Shown here one piece after another: positions 33,413 to 41,809 of a DNA stretch of 64,000 bases. The translations under genes and the position numbers were made by a program. Numbering within the stretch: the first letter of the stretch is position 1; each line of letters starts with the position of its first letter. This DNA is from Parabacteroides sp. PH5-46 (GTDB lineage Bacteria > Bacteroidota > Bacteroidia > Bacteroidales > Tannerellaceae): positions 1-64,000 of the forward strand of contig NZ_JARXXA010000016.1 in NCBI RefSeq assembly GCF_029892785.1. Direction: 5' to 3'. Below the pieces are notes generated by a model that saw nothing but the letters and a program-made list of their open reading frames with translations, was not told where the DNA came from and did no database searches.

Positions 33413-33904
33413 ATGAAGATGAATAAGTTGAGTACTTTTTTTGCTTTTTCTGTCATATTATCCCTCTTTAGTTGTTCTATGTCGGCAAAGACAGAGAGCA
33501 ATGGAAAAGAAAAGGTTTCTAAAGGTGAAATTATCGTTTTAGACAAGGCTGATTTTCTCAGTAAGGTATTTAATTATGAAGAGAATAGCACCCAATGGAT
33601 ATATGAAGGCGATAAGCCTTGCATCGTTGATTTCTATGCCGACTGGTGCGGACCATGCAAAAAAGTTTCTCCTATTCTGAAAGATTTAGCCATTGCATAT
33701 AAAGATGACATTATTATCTACAAAGTAAACATCGACAAGGAAAAAGAGCTGGCTTCAGCTTTCGGAATACAAAGCATCCCTACCCTACTCTTCATTCCTA
33801 CGGATGGAATCCCTCAAATAGCACAAGGCGCCCTTCCTCGCGAAGAATTTGTTAAACAAATAGACAGCTACTTATTAGGCAAAATTCCGCAGGAGAGGCA
33901 TTAA
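33413..33904 (+). CDS. thioredoxin-fold lipoprotein
   Basis: 163 aa from the ATG at 33413. The lipoprotein signal ends LSLFSCSM. The thioredoxin fold has CIVDFYADWCGPCKKVSPIL (redox WCGPC) and the cis-Pro loop SIPTLLFIPTDG. Predicted to reduce or oxidise thiols in the envelope. Its end overlaps the convergent oxidoreductase gene by 4 bp. Confidence 0.87.
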   Translation: MKMNKLSTFFAFSVILSLFSCSMSAKTESNGKEKVSKGEIIVLDKADFLSKVFNYEENSTQWIYEGDKPCIVDFYADWCGPCKKVSPILKDLAIAYKDDIIIYKVNIDKEKELASAFGIQSIPTLLFIPTDGIPQIAQGALPREEFVKQIDSYLLGKIPQERH

Positions 33905-35247
33905 TAAGTGAAGACTTTCCCTCCGGCTTTTACTTCCTGAGTAGTTTCATCAAAAGTCACTTTTTCTCCCGTCTGCAAGGAAGCGGTACACATTATCGTT
34001 GCTATGGAATGATTGTATCCGGCATCTACTGGGGCATTTGGCTGTTTGCGACTCTTTATACATTCCATCCAGTTTAGCATGTGTAAGTTTGTCATCGGAT
34101 CTGTCCCTGTGTTAGCAGCTGTTTCAACTTTAACTGACGGTAAATCGAAAGTGTCCAGCATATTTGAAGGCATACCCATTTGTGCAGCCATACGTTCTGT
34201 CAGGCCACCATCCGACGTTACTTTATTTGTTTCCAGATTCAAGGATCCACCATTAGAGAAATAGAGTTCTTTAACCCCTCCGGCACTATTATGCATGCGT
34301 GATGAATAGACTACCTGAAAAGCATCCGAGGCATCCGCTCCGGCATATTCAAATACAGCTGTCAGGGTATCAGCGTTTGAGCGTCCGTCATTCCATTGGT
34401 AAATACCTCCATTTGCTACAACAGACTTGGGGTGAGCATATCCGGTAAACCAATGAACCGTGTCAATCTGATGCGACATCCACTGCCCGGGAATACCGGA
34501 CGAGTAAGGCCAGAACAAGCGGTATTCCAGATACTTGCGAGGATCCCATTCCTCATAGGGGCGATTCATCAGAAAGCGTTTCCAATCGGTATCTTTTTCA
34601 AAGCATTGGGATACTAAATCCGGTCGACGCCAACGTCCCGGCTGATTCACGTTCCAACTCATCTCAACCATCGTTACCTTACCGAACTTCCCTGACCTGA
34701 TGTACTCATTTGCAGCCTGATAGTTTGGTGCAGAACGGCGTTGAGAGCCTATCTGCACAATACGACCTGTCTCCAACACAGCCTGGCGGGCTGCCCGATT
34801 ATCAGCCATTGTCTCAGCAAAAGGCTTCTCCACATACGCATCACAGCCAGCCTTTACGGCTTCTATACAGTGCAGCGCATGCTGAAAATCAGCGGTTGCT
34901 ATAATCACAGCATCACATATTCCGGCCTCATACAGTTCTTCATTATTGCGAAAAGCCTTTATATCTTTCCCGTAGGTATTCTTCATAAAGGCTATAGCCT
35001 CTTCTCTACGACGTTTCCATATGTCTGATACGGCTACAATTTCAAAGCCCATCTGCTCGGCATATACCTGAAAGGAAGGGATTAAAGTATGTCTCGTTCG
35101 GTCTGAAAAACCAACAACACCGACCTTTATCTTGTCATTTGCTCCAACAATGCGGGCGTAACTGCTATGCGGAAAGGAAATACCTCCTACTGTAATTGCG
35201 GCTGTACCTAGGGCCGTACTTTTCAGGAAATCTCTGCGTGTTACCAT
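33901..35247 (-). CDS. Gfo/Idh/MocA family oxidoreductase, Tat-exported
   Basis: 448 aa. Twin-arginine signal (TRRDFLKSTALGTAAI). The NAD(P)-binding start IKVGVVGFSDRTRHTL is followed by VEKPFAETMADNRAARQA, where the EKP motif is the family hallmark, and a C-terminal substrate domain. A secreted sugar dehydrogenase or glycosidase-like role is known for several Bacteroidetes members; the substrate here is unknown. Confidence 0.87.
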   Translation of the reverse strand: MVTRRDFLKSTALGTAAITVGGISFPHSSYARIVGANDKIKVGVVGFSDRTRHTLIPSFQVYAEQMGFEIVAVSDIWKRRREEAIAFMKNTYGKDIKAFRNNEELYEAGICDAVIIATADFQHALHCIEAVKAGCDAYVEKPFAETMADNRAARQAVLETGRIVQIGSQRRSAPNYQAANEYIRSGKFGKVTMVEMSWNVNQPGRWRRPDLVSQCFEKDTDWKRFLMNRPYEEWDPRKYLEYRLFWPYSSGIPGQWMSHQIDTVHWFTGYAHPKSVVANGGIYQWNDGRSNADTLTAVFEYAGADASDAFQVVYSSRMHNSAGGVKELYFSNGGSLNLETNKVTSDGGLTERMAAQMGMPSNMLDTFDLPSVKVETAANTGTDPMTNLHMLNWMECIKSRKQPNAPVDAGYNHSIATIMCTASLQTGEKVTFDETTQEVKAGGKVFTY

Positions 35248-35268
35248 GAATTTAGATTATAAACAGAT

Positions 35269-35295
35269 CAAAGATAGATAAAAAATGTATCTTTG
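35269..35295. promoter_or_regulatory. divergent -7 boxes between oxidoreductase and HAD gene
   Basis: TATCTTTG occurs on the minus strand (35269-35276) for the oxidoreductase, and on the plus strand (35288-35295) for the HAD gene. The plus-strand box supports the ATG at 35332 over the TTG at 35293. Confidence 0.6.
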
Positions 35296-35331
35296 CCTCT
35301 TAAATACTACATATTTACATACGATAATCTA

Positions 35332-35970
35332 ATGGAACAAAGAAAAACAGCTCTCTTCGATTTTGATGGCGTAATTGTTGATACTGAGCCTATTTATGAT
35401 ATATTCTGGCACGAGGCCGGCAAACGTTACAACATCGGGATTGAAAACTTTCAGGACGTTATCAAAGGTACTACCCTTCCCGATATAATAATCCAATATT
35501 TCAGTGATCGTCCCGAAGAAGAAAGACAAAAGATTTTTAGGGAAGCCTCCGAATATGAGGCTACTATGCCTCTTCCCGCCATGCCAGGCTCGATAGATTT
35601 CCTTCGGCTTTTAAAGTCGCATCAGGTCAAACTTGGTCTTGTCACCAGTTCCGATATGGCTAAAATAACACGGGCTATTTCCATGTATAATCTTGAAAAC
35701 CTGTTCGATACCATTGTCACAGCCGATCGTATCACTAAAGGAAAGCCCGACCCGATGTGCTATCTACTGGCAGCATCCGACCTGCAAGTCCCTCCCGGAG
35801 ATTGCCTGGTGTTTGAGGATTCTTTTGCCGGTGTACAGTCCGGAACAGCTGCCGGAATGAGAGTAATAGGACTTAGCACAACAAACTCTGCCGAGTCCTT
35901 GCAGGACAAAGTATATAAAGTAATCCCCAACTTTGAACATATCACGTTTGACGATTATCTGAAGTGGTGA
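35332..35970 (+). CDS. HAD-superfamily sugar phosphatase / phosphoglucomutase-like
   Basis: 212 aa. HAD motifs: ALFDFDGVIVDTEP (motif I, two Asp), LVTSSDM (motif II), a Lys in GKPDPMCYLLAA (motif III) and VFEDSFAGVQSG (motif IV). The DGVIVDTEP cap-containing subfamily includes beta-phosphoglucomutases and sugar-phosphate phosphatases. The exact substrate is not readable. A palindrome array follows the gene. Confidence 0.85.
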   Translation: MEQRKTALFDFDGVIVDTEPIYDIFWHEAGKRYNIGIENFQDVIKGTTLPDIIIQYFSDRPEEERQKIFREASEYEATMPLPAMPGSIDFLRLLKSHQVKLGLVTSSDMAKITRAISMYNLENLFDTIVTADRITKGKPDPMCYLLAASDLQVPPGDCLVFEDSFAGVQSGTAAGMRVIGLSTTNSAESLQDKVYKVIPNFEHITFDDYLKW

Positions 35971-36024
35971 TTCCTTTTCCCACTTTGCTCAGCCATTTTC
36001 CAAGTGGCTTTTGATCGTTTTTTA

Positions 36025-36108
36025 TTTAGAAGTACGTCTAAAATAATTTAGAGGTACGTGTAAATCGATTTAGAGGTAGGTGTAAATAAATTTAGAGGTA
36101 CCTCTAAA
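36025..36108. repeat. 22-bp-period palindrome array B (TTTAGAGG-core-TCTAAA, 4 units)
   Basis: Four 18-bp near-palindromes, for example TTTAGAGGTACCTCTAAA, with centres at 36033.5, 36055.5, 36077.5 and 36099.5, exactly 22 bp apart. Cores vary slightly (GTAC, GTAG). It sits between convergent genes, the HAD gene and the outer-membrane protein gene. Confidence 0.85.
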
Positions 36109-36150
36109 CATAAAAAGGACAAGAATATCCTGTATTTTTCTTAAGGGATA

Positions 36151-36630
36151 TTAGAAATTGTATCCTACGCGGAAGGCAATCAACGCTTGGTCAATGTCTT
36201 TTACGATATTATATTTCACTTCCAGACCCAGTGTTATTTCTTTTGAAGCATATACTTCGCCGCCTAAGCCAAGATTTGCTCCAAAGCGAGTATCGTTATG
36301 ACTCCAACCACCAGCACTGGCTTTCCAGAAGCCAAGACTCAAACCTGCCAGAGGGTAAAAGCCAAAGTATTCACTCAGTGGGAAAACATAATGCGCATTC
36401 ACATCAATCATCCAGGCGCTTAGTCCATTATCCTTCACAAAATGAGTAATAGAAGGAGCGAAACGCACTGCATCCGTAAAATTGATCCGATAATCAAGTC
36501 CAAGTGTTACATTCTCAGAATCAAATCCGTAACCAAGGTTCAAACCAAAAGACGAATCCCCCTTATGATTCTGCGCATGAACGCCAAGGGAGAAAACAAC
36601 CAACATTAGCAAAACAACAATTCTCTTCAT
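36151..36630 (-). CDS. outer-membrane beta-barrel protein
   Basis: 159 aa. Signal peptide (IVVLLMLVVFSLGVHAQ), then alternating strands typical of a small OmpW/porin-like barrel (FGLNLGYGFDSENVTLGLDY), ending with aromatic YNF. About eight strands would fit. It is the last gene of a probable nhaD-dipeptidase-barrel operon (30-bp gap). Confidence 0.75.
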   Translation of the reverse strand: MKRIVVLLMLVVFSLGVHAQNHKGDSSFGLNLGYGFDSENVTLGLDYRINFTDAVRFAPSITHFVKDNGLSAWMIDVNAHYVFPLSEYFGFYPLAGLSLGFWKASAGGWSHNDTRFGANLGLGGEVYASKEITLGLEVKYNIVKDIDQALIAFRVGYNF

Positions 36631-36660
36631 GTCTTTACGTTTTTATGATTAATAATAAGA

Positions 36661-38304
36661 TTACTCTTTTACTTTCAAACGCTCGCCGGCACTTTTTACA
36701 ATGCTGCGATAATAGGCTTCATCATAGCCTGGGAAGTCAGGAGAAACAGCCATTCCATAAGGGTTCCGCTTGAATGCTCCATCCTCTTCTTTCTTTACGT
36801 TTCCGTCTATATATTTAACCGTCAGATATTCACCTAGCTTTCTCCAGCGGGCTGTTGCATTATCGGCTGTAGTGGTGCTAAACCAAGTAAGGAATCTACG
36901 GGCTTCCATCGGGTCTTTAGCCAACAATTCCGCTGCAGCTTTATCGATGGCGGGAACCACATCCTGATAGCCATTTTCCAACTCTTGTTGTACTTTGCGA
37001 ATGTCTTGTATCATAAAGCTATATTTATGATAAGCCATATTGGCCACCCAGTTATGCATCCAGAAGGCTGATGTCCAAGAGAATGTCAGCATATCACCAT
37101 TCCCCACGCGATAACATTCGGGGGCATCCAGCATAGAGCTATACAGGGGGGTAAAGACAGCCATATCCGCATCGTCAACGCCAAACCACAGAATACCACC
37201 TATTTCGTCGGGCAGCCAGTTACGCATCTGCGGAACAATCACAAAACCTGTTTGTTGCGTAGCAATAGCACGTTCATTCACATAGGTCTCACCGTCTACT
37301 TTGAAGTTCATCGGACGCCAGCGATATGGCACTTTATACGGGCCTGCTCCGGCATCTTTTGTCATATCCAGGTCTGTTCCTTCGTAATGATCACGCATGG
37401 CGTTCTGTACATCCTGAACAGAAAGTTTCTTGTTCGGTTTGATGTATAAAGGCATCGGTTCCTTGCTAGGATCGCCTTTCACAAAATCGGCATATTTTCC
37501 CATCGTTTTGTCATACTTGTTGAAGAAAGACCATACGCGAGCTTCGCAACCACGCAAACCGCTAAAATCGTATGGATTATAAGCCTTTGCAAAGCTAAAA
37601 TCTTCGTCTTTTCCGCTGAAATAGCCTTTTTCGCGTGCCAGGGAAACTACATCCGGAGAATACATACAGTTTTCCTTGTCTTTAAACGGAATCTGCTGAA
37701 TACGAGCCTGATTGGCATGAGCAGAAATACAATCGTCGGGAATACGGATGGCCACCCATACAGCCCCTTTATTTCCAACTCCTTTACCGATCAATTCCAT
37801 CACCCATGCTTCGTTTTTATCAGCAATAGAGAAGGTTTCGCCACTGCTATAATAGCCATGTTCCTTCACCAGGTCTGTCATTACTTTTATAGCTTCTCGA
37901 GCCGACTTTGAACGTTGCAAAGCGATGTATATCAGGCTACCATAGTCCATAATACCGGTAGAGTCTTCCAACTCCGGACGGCCTCCCCAAGTACTTTCTG
38001 TGATAGCTACCTGATACTCATTCATATTTCCTATTACAGAATAGGTCTGTTCTACCTGCGGGATTTTCCCTAAGGGTTTACCGGTATCCCACTCTACTAC
38101 ATCCAGCATGGAACCTTTCGGCCAAACAGCAGCCGGCCAACGATATAACTCGCCATAAAGCGTATGGGAATCTGCGGAATAACTGATCATAACAGAACCG
38201 TCAACCGAAGCCTTCTTCCCAACCAGCAAACCGGTACAAGCCATGGCTTCTATCCCTGTAAACAAGGCTGCACAAACAGCCAACATAATCCATTTTTTCT
38301 TCAT
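36661..38304 (-). CDS. C69 family dipeptidase (PepD-like)
   Basis: 547 aa with a signal peptide. Cleavage before MACTGLLVGKKASVDGSVM would expose the catalytic Cys at or near the mature N-terminus, as expected for an Ntn-hydrolase. GETFSIADKNEAWVMELIG and RGCEARVWSFFNKYD are family features. It cleaves dipeptides, probably in the periplasm. It lies 11 bp after the nhaD stop. Confidence 0.88.
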   Translation of the reverse strand: MKKKWIMLAVCAALFTGIEAMACTGLLVGKKASVDGSVMISYSADSHTLYGELYRWPAAVWPKGSMLDVVEWDTGKPLGKIPQVEQTYSVIGNMNEYQVAITESTWGGRPELEDSTGIMDYGSLIYIALQRSKSAREAIKVMTDLVKEHGYYSSGETFSIADKNEAWVMELIGKGVGNKGAVWVAIRIPDDCISAHANQARIQQIPFKDKENCMYSPDVVSLAREKGYFSGKDEDFSFAKAYNPYDFSGLRGCEARVWSFFNKYDKTMGKYADFVKGDPSKEPMPLYIKPNKKLSVQDVQNAMRDHYEGTDLDMTKDAGAGPYKVPYRWRPMNFKVDGETYVNERAIATQQTGFVIVPQMRNWLPDEIGGILWFGVDDADMAVFTPLYSSMLDAPECYRVGNGDMLTFSWTSAFWMHNWVANMAYHKYSFMIQDIRKVQQELENGYQDVVPAIDKAAAELLAKDPMEARRFLTWFSTTTADNATARWRKLGEYLTVKYIDGNVKKEEDGAFKRNPYGMAVSPDFPGYDEAYYRSIVKSAGERLKVKE

Positions 38305-38315
38305 ATAAATTCAGT

Positions 38316-39728
38316 TTAGGCAAACAATAACATATAGGCTCCCGCTCCGCAGATATAACCTGCCAGAGCCAGGATTGTAAATCGTTTGGTATAGTACATA
38401 AAATCAATCTTTTCCATTCCCATAACCGTTACACCGGTAGCCGATCCGATGATCAAAATGCTTCCTCCTGTTACCGCACAATAGGCCAGGAACGTCCAGA
38501 AACCCCCATCACTAACAAAAAATTGCGCATAAGGAGCCAGATCCGCTGCATACGGAACCACCGGATACATCCCCATCGTAGCCGCAACCAGTGCCACATT
38601 GTCTACACAAGAGGATAAAAGCCCTACTACAAAACTAATAATGTAAGGTTGATGGATATGCTTGTCCAGAAAACCAGACATCAAACCCAGATGCCCGGAA
38701 GTCTCCAAAGCCCCTACAGCCATCAATATACCCAGGAAAAAGAAGATGGTAGACAAATCCACATTGGGTAACAAGTTTACGATCCGCAATTTCCTAGACT
38801 CCTTTATCCGGTGCAGCCTGCTATACATGATATCAGTATAAAACCATAGGATAACCAATCCCAACAAAACACCCAGGAAGGGAGGCAAGTCTGTTGTCAT
38901 CTGAAAGACAGGGACTAAAGCCAGTGACAAGACTGCGATCGTAAAAATGGTTCTGCGTGCATGATTGGGTATTTCCGGTATATATTCATCCTCTTTCTCT
39001 TCTTCGCTCAAAACACGTAAGGTAGCCCCTTTTTTGAATAACCAGAAATGAGCAATAGTAAGCGGAACCAGCAAATTGATCAAAGCTGGAACAAACAAAT
39101 GTGTAATCTGATGCATAGCCGAGATATTCTTTCCCACCCAAAGCAAAAGAGTCGTTACATCTCCGATAGGAGACCAAGAGCCTCCGGCATTGGCAGCAAT
39201 GATAAGCATACAGGCATATTTCATCCGGTCTGTACGATCCGGAACAATCTTACGCAGAATAGCCATTATTACAATAGCAGCTGCCAGGTTGTCTAGAATA
39301 GCAGAAAAGAAAAAAGCAGAAAAACTGATATACCACAACAGCTTCCGTTTATTAGCAGTTGCAATATAGCCTGTTACCGATCGAAAGCCTCCATGCTTGT
39401 CTATTATGTCGACAATCAGCATCGAACACATGATAAAAAACAGCGTTTCGGCCACATTTCCTAAATGATAGACGATGGAACGATTGGATATAAAATTAAC
39501 AAACTGCTGATGCGGAGGAAGATCGGCCATTTCCGGGTTTTCAAGCAGGAATTCCTGAAACAATGGGCTTGACCTGTCAATAAAAATATGGTATGCATCC
39601 AGCATCAAAATCATCCACAACGAAATAGCCATAAACAAAGCAATAGCCGCTTTGTTTATTTTTATCTTATCCTCTAAAGCAATGGCAAGGATTCCCAAAA
39701 GAAAGATTATCGGCATTAAAGCGAACAT
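38316..39728 (-). CDS. nhaD: NhaD-type sodium/proton antiporter
   Basis: 470 aa with about 12 membrane segments. Visible features are SAFFFSAILDNLAAAIVIMA, NAGGSWSPIGDVTTLLLW and GLLSSCVDNVALVAATMGMY, with conserved Asn/Asp/Ser in transport helices as in NhaD/ArsB-like carriers. Exports Na+ in exchange for protons in the inner membrane. Confidence 0.88.
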   Translation of the reverse strand: MFALMPIIFLLGILAIALEDKIKINKAAIALFMAISLWMILMLDAYHIFIDRSSPLFQEFLLENPEMADLPPHQQFVNFISNRSIVYHLGNVAETLFFIMCSMLIVDIIDKHGGFRSVTGYIATANKRKLLWYISFSAFFFSAILDNLAAAIVIMAILRKIVPDRTDRMKYACMLIIAANAGGSWSPIGDVTTLLLWVGKNISAMHQITHLFVPALINLLVPLTIAHFWLFKKGATLRVLSEEEKEDEYIPEIPNHARRTIFTIAVLSLALVPVFQMTTDLPPFLGVLLGLVILWFYTDIMYSRLHRIKESRKLRIVNLLPNVDLSTIFFFLGILMAVGALETSGHLGLMSGFLDKHIHQPYIISFVVGLLSSCVDNVALVAATMGMYPVVPYAADLAPYAQFFVSDGGFWTFLAYCAVTGGSILIIGSATGVTVMGMEKIDFMYYTKRFTILALAGYICGAGAYMLLFA

Positions 39729-39870
39729 ATAGCAGTAACCTTTATATTTATATTTGCAAAAGTAAAATAAATCTCAAGATAAAGACGACAAAACAGAAAC
39801 GAAAAAAGGAACACCATTCAAGATGTTCCTTTCTTATTCTTTTACGCTTTTAAGCATAAAGCCCTAGTAG

Positions 39871-40110
39871 CTATTTCTTAATCAGCGACAAAATCCAAAG
39901 TAAGACAACGGCACCTACCGTAGCTGTAACCAAACTTCCTAAAAGGCCACTTGTACTCAGGCCTAGCAGAGAAAATATCCAGCCGCCTAATAAGCCGCCA
40001 ATAACACCTACAATTAAGTTTACAATAAAGCCAAAACCCTTACCTTTCATTAAATAGCCAGCAATAGCACCGGCCAATACGCCAATAATAATAAACCAAA
40101 TCCATCCCAT
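39871..40110 (-). CDS. GlsB/YeaQ/YmgE family membrane protein
   Basis: 79 aa with three hydrophobic Gly-rich segments (WFIIIGVLAGAIAGYLMKG, NLIVGVIGGLLGGWIFSLLG, VTATVGAVVLLWILSLI). This transglycosylase-associated stress family is of unknown mechanism. It lies 55 bp after a YegP-like gene, a stress-linked pair. Confidence 0.88.
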   Translation of the reverse strand: MGWIWFIIIGVLAGAIAGYLMKGKGFGFIVNLIVGVIGGLLGGWIFSLLGLSTSGLLGSLVTATVGAVVLLWILSLIKK

Positions 40111-40165
40111 GATAATTTGTTTTTAATTGTTTAACTTTTTCTTTTTATCCTATCGCAATTAATTA

Positions 40166-40501
40166 TTATTCAACGGTTAAATCAACAACATCAGCAATAG
40201 CCGAATTCTTTTTTACAGACTCGATACCTTTTTCTCTGCCGGACTCACTGGCATACATCTCGCTCGTTCCGATGATCTGCCCATTGCTGGCTTTCAGGTT
40301 AAAAAACGGCTTGCCATTTTTCGCTTCCTTCCGTTCGTAACGTGCATCCAGAGGACCATTCTTTTTTACAGATTCGATACCTTTTTTGCAGCTTTCTTTT
40401 GCTACATAACCTTCACTAGTTAAAATAATTTCTCCGTTTCCAGCTTTCAGATTAAACTGAAACTCACCATTTTTTCTTTTTGTAATTTCAAATTTTGCCA
40501 T
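40166..40501 (-). CDS. YegP/DUF1508 tandem-repeat protein
   Basis: 111 aa from the ATG at 40501. Two DUF1508 repeats: FEITKRKNGEFQFNLKAGNG with IILTSEGYVAKESCKKGIES, then FFNLKASNGQIIGTSEMYAS with GREKGIES. Small cytosolic protein of unknown role. The copies are about 45% alike by eye. Confidence 0.88.
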   Translation of the reverse strand: MAKFEITKRKNGEFQFNLKAGNGEIILTSEGYVAKESCKKGIESVKKNGPLDARYERKEAKNGKPFFNLKASNGQIIGTSEMYASESGREKGIESVKKNSAIADVVDLTVE

Positions 40502-40617
40502 AACTTTTAGTTTTATATAAAACAAACAAATTGGTTAAAAGTTTTCAATCGGACAAAAGTAATCTTTATTATTTATTATAAAAATGTCCCATTGATGTTT
40601 TAAAACAAAAAACTCCT

Positions 40618-40625
40618 TATTTTTG
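40618..40625 (+). promoter_or_regulatory. -7 box TATTTTTG of aldolase gene
   Basis: TATTTTTG 55 bases upstream of the aldolase ATG. Confidence 0.5.
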
Positions 40626-40679
40626 TTAGAAACATAGATACGAAAAAACATAAATTAATAAATATAAAACAGTTTTATT

Positions 40680-41738
40680 ATGGATACAGCACAGGTTATT
40701 AGTCTTTTAGGTCATGAAAGTGAATATTACCTTAATCACAGATGTAAGACAATAGAAAAAAGTTTGATACACGTACCATCTCCTACCCAGCTGGATGATA
40801 TATGGATAAACTCTGACAGGAATATACAAACACTCAGAAGTTTACAATCCATGTTCGGACACGGACGACTTGCCAATACAGGTTATCTCTCCATTCTGCC
40901 GGTAGACCAGGGAATAGAGCATACCGCCGGAGCCTCATTTGCTCCGAATCCGCTATACTTCGACCCTGAAAACATTATCAAACTGGCGATAGAAGGCGGC
41001 TGTAATGCCGTAGCCTCCACTTTTGGCGTACTTGGAATCATGTCGCGTAAATACGCACATAAAATTCCATTCCTGGTGAAAATCAATCACAACGAATTAC
41101 TTACCTATCCTAATTCGTATAATCAGGTGATGTTCGGAACGATCAAAGAAGCCTGGAATATGGGAGCTGTAGCCGTTGGAGCTACCATTTATTTCGGATC
41201 AGAAGAAAGTAGGCGCCAGTTGGTAGAAATAGCCGAAGCCTTTGAATATGCACACGAACTGGGCATGGCTACCGTTCTATGGTGCTACCTGAGAAACGAT
41301 GGTTTCAAAAAAGAAGACATGGACTACCATGCCGCTGCCGACCTGACAGGCCAGGCCAATCACCTGGGAGTAACGATACAAGCAGACATTGTAAAACAAA
41401 AGTTACCGGTAAATAATGGTGGTTTCCCAGCCATTAACTTTGGGAAATACAACCAGAAAATGTACACAGAACTCACCACCGAGCACCCTATCGACTTATG
41501 CCGCTATCAGGTAGCCAACGGTTATATGGGACGTGTAGGATTGATTAATTCGGGAGGTGAATCACACGGTGCTTCCGACCTGAAAGACGCCGTCCTTACA
41601 GCCATCGTAAACAAACGCGCCGGCGGTATGGGCCTAATCAGCGGAAGAAAAGCCTTCCAACGCTCCATGAAAGATGGCGTAGAACTACTAAATGCCATCC
41701 AGGACATCTATTTGGATCCGGAAATTACGATAGCATAA
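40680..41738 (+). CDS. fbaB: class I fructose-bisphosphate aldolase
   Basis: 352 aa. Bacterial/archaeal DhnA-type aldolase: [20 protein letters not shown] at the N-terminus, a Lys in [14 protein letters not shown], and [20 protein letters not shown] near the phosphate site. Splits fructose 1,6-bisphosphate by a Schiff-base mechanism. Monocistronic by position, with a hairpin after it. Confidence 0.9.
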   Translation: MDTAQVISLLGHESEYYLNHRCKTIEKSLIHVPSPTQLDDIWINSDRNIQTLRSLQSMFGHGRLANTGYLSILPVDQGIEHTAGASFAPNPLYFDPENIIKLAIEGGCNAVASTFGVLGIMSRKYAHKIPFLVKINHNELLTYPNSYNQVMFGTIKEAWNMGAVAVGATIYFGSEESRRQLVEIAEAFEYAHELGMATVLWCYLRNDGFKKEDMDYHAAADLTGQANHLGVTIQADIVKQKLPVNNGGFPAINFGKYNQKMYTELTTEHPIDLCRYQVANGYMGRVGLINSGGESHGASDLKDAVLTAIVNKRAGGMGLISGRKAFQRSMKDGVELLNAIQDIYLDPEITIA

Positions 41739-41744
41739 TCTTTT

Positions 41745-41807
41745 AATGATGAATGAAGAATGTGGAATAAATTGCAACAAAATATTCTACATTCGTCATT
41801 CGTCATT
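41745..41807. terminator. long imperfect hairpin between convergent genes
   Basis: A 25-base arm (41745-41769) pairs with 41783-41807 at 22 of 25 positions; the arms are GAATGA/TCATTC-rich. It separates the aldolase gene from the convergent peptidase gene. Confidence 0.6.
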
Positions 41808-41809
41808 CC

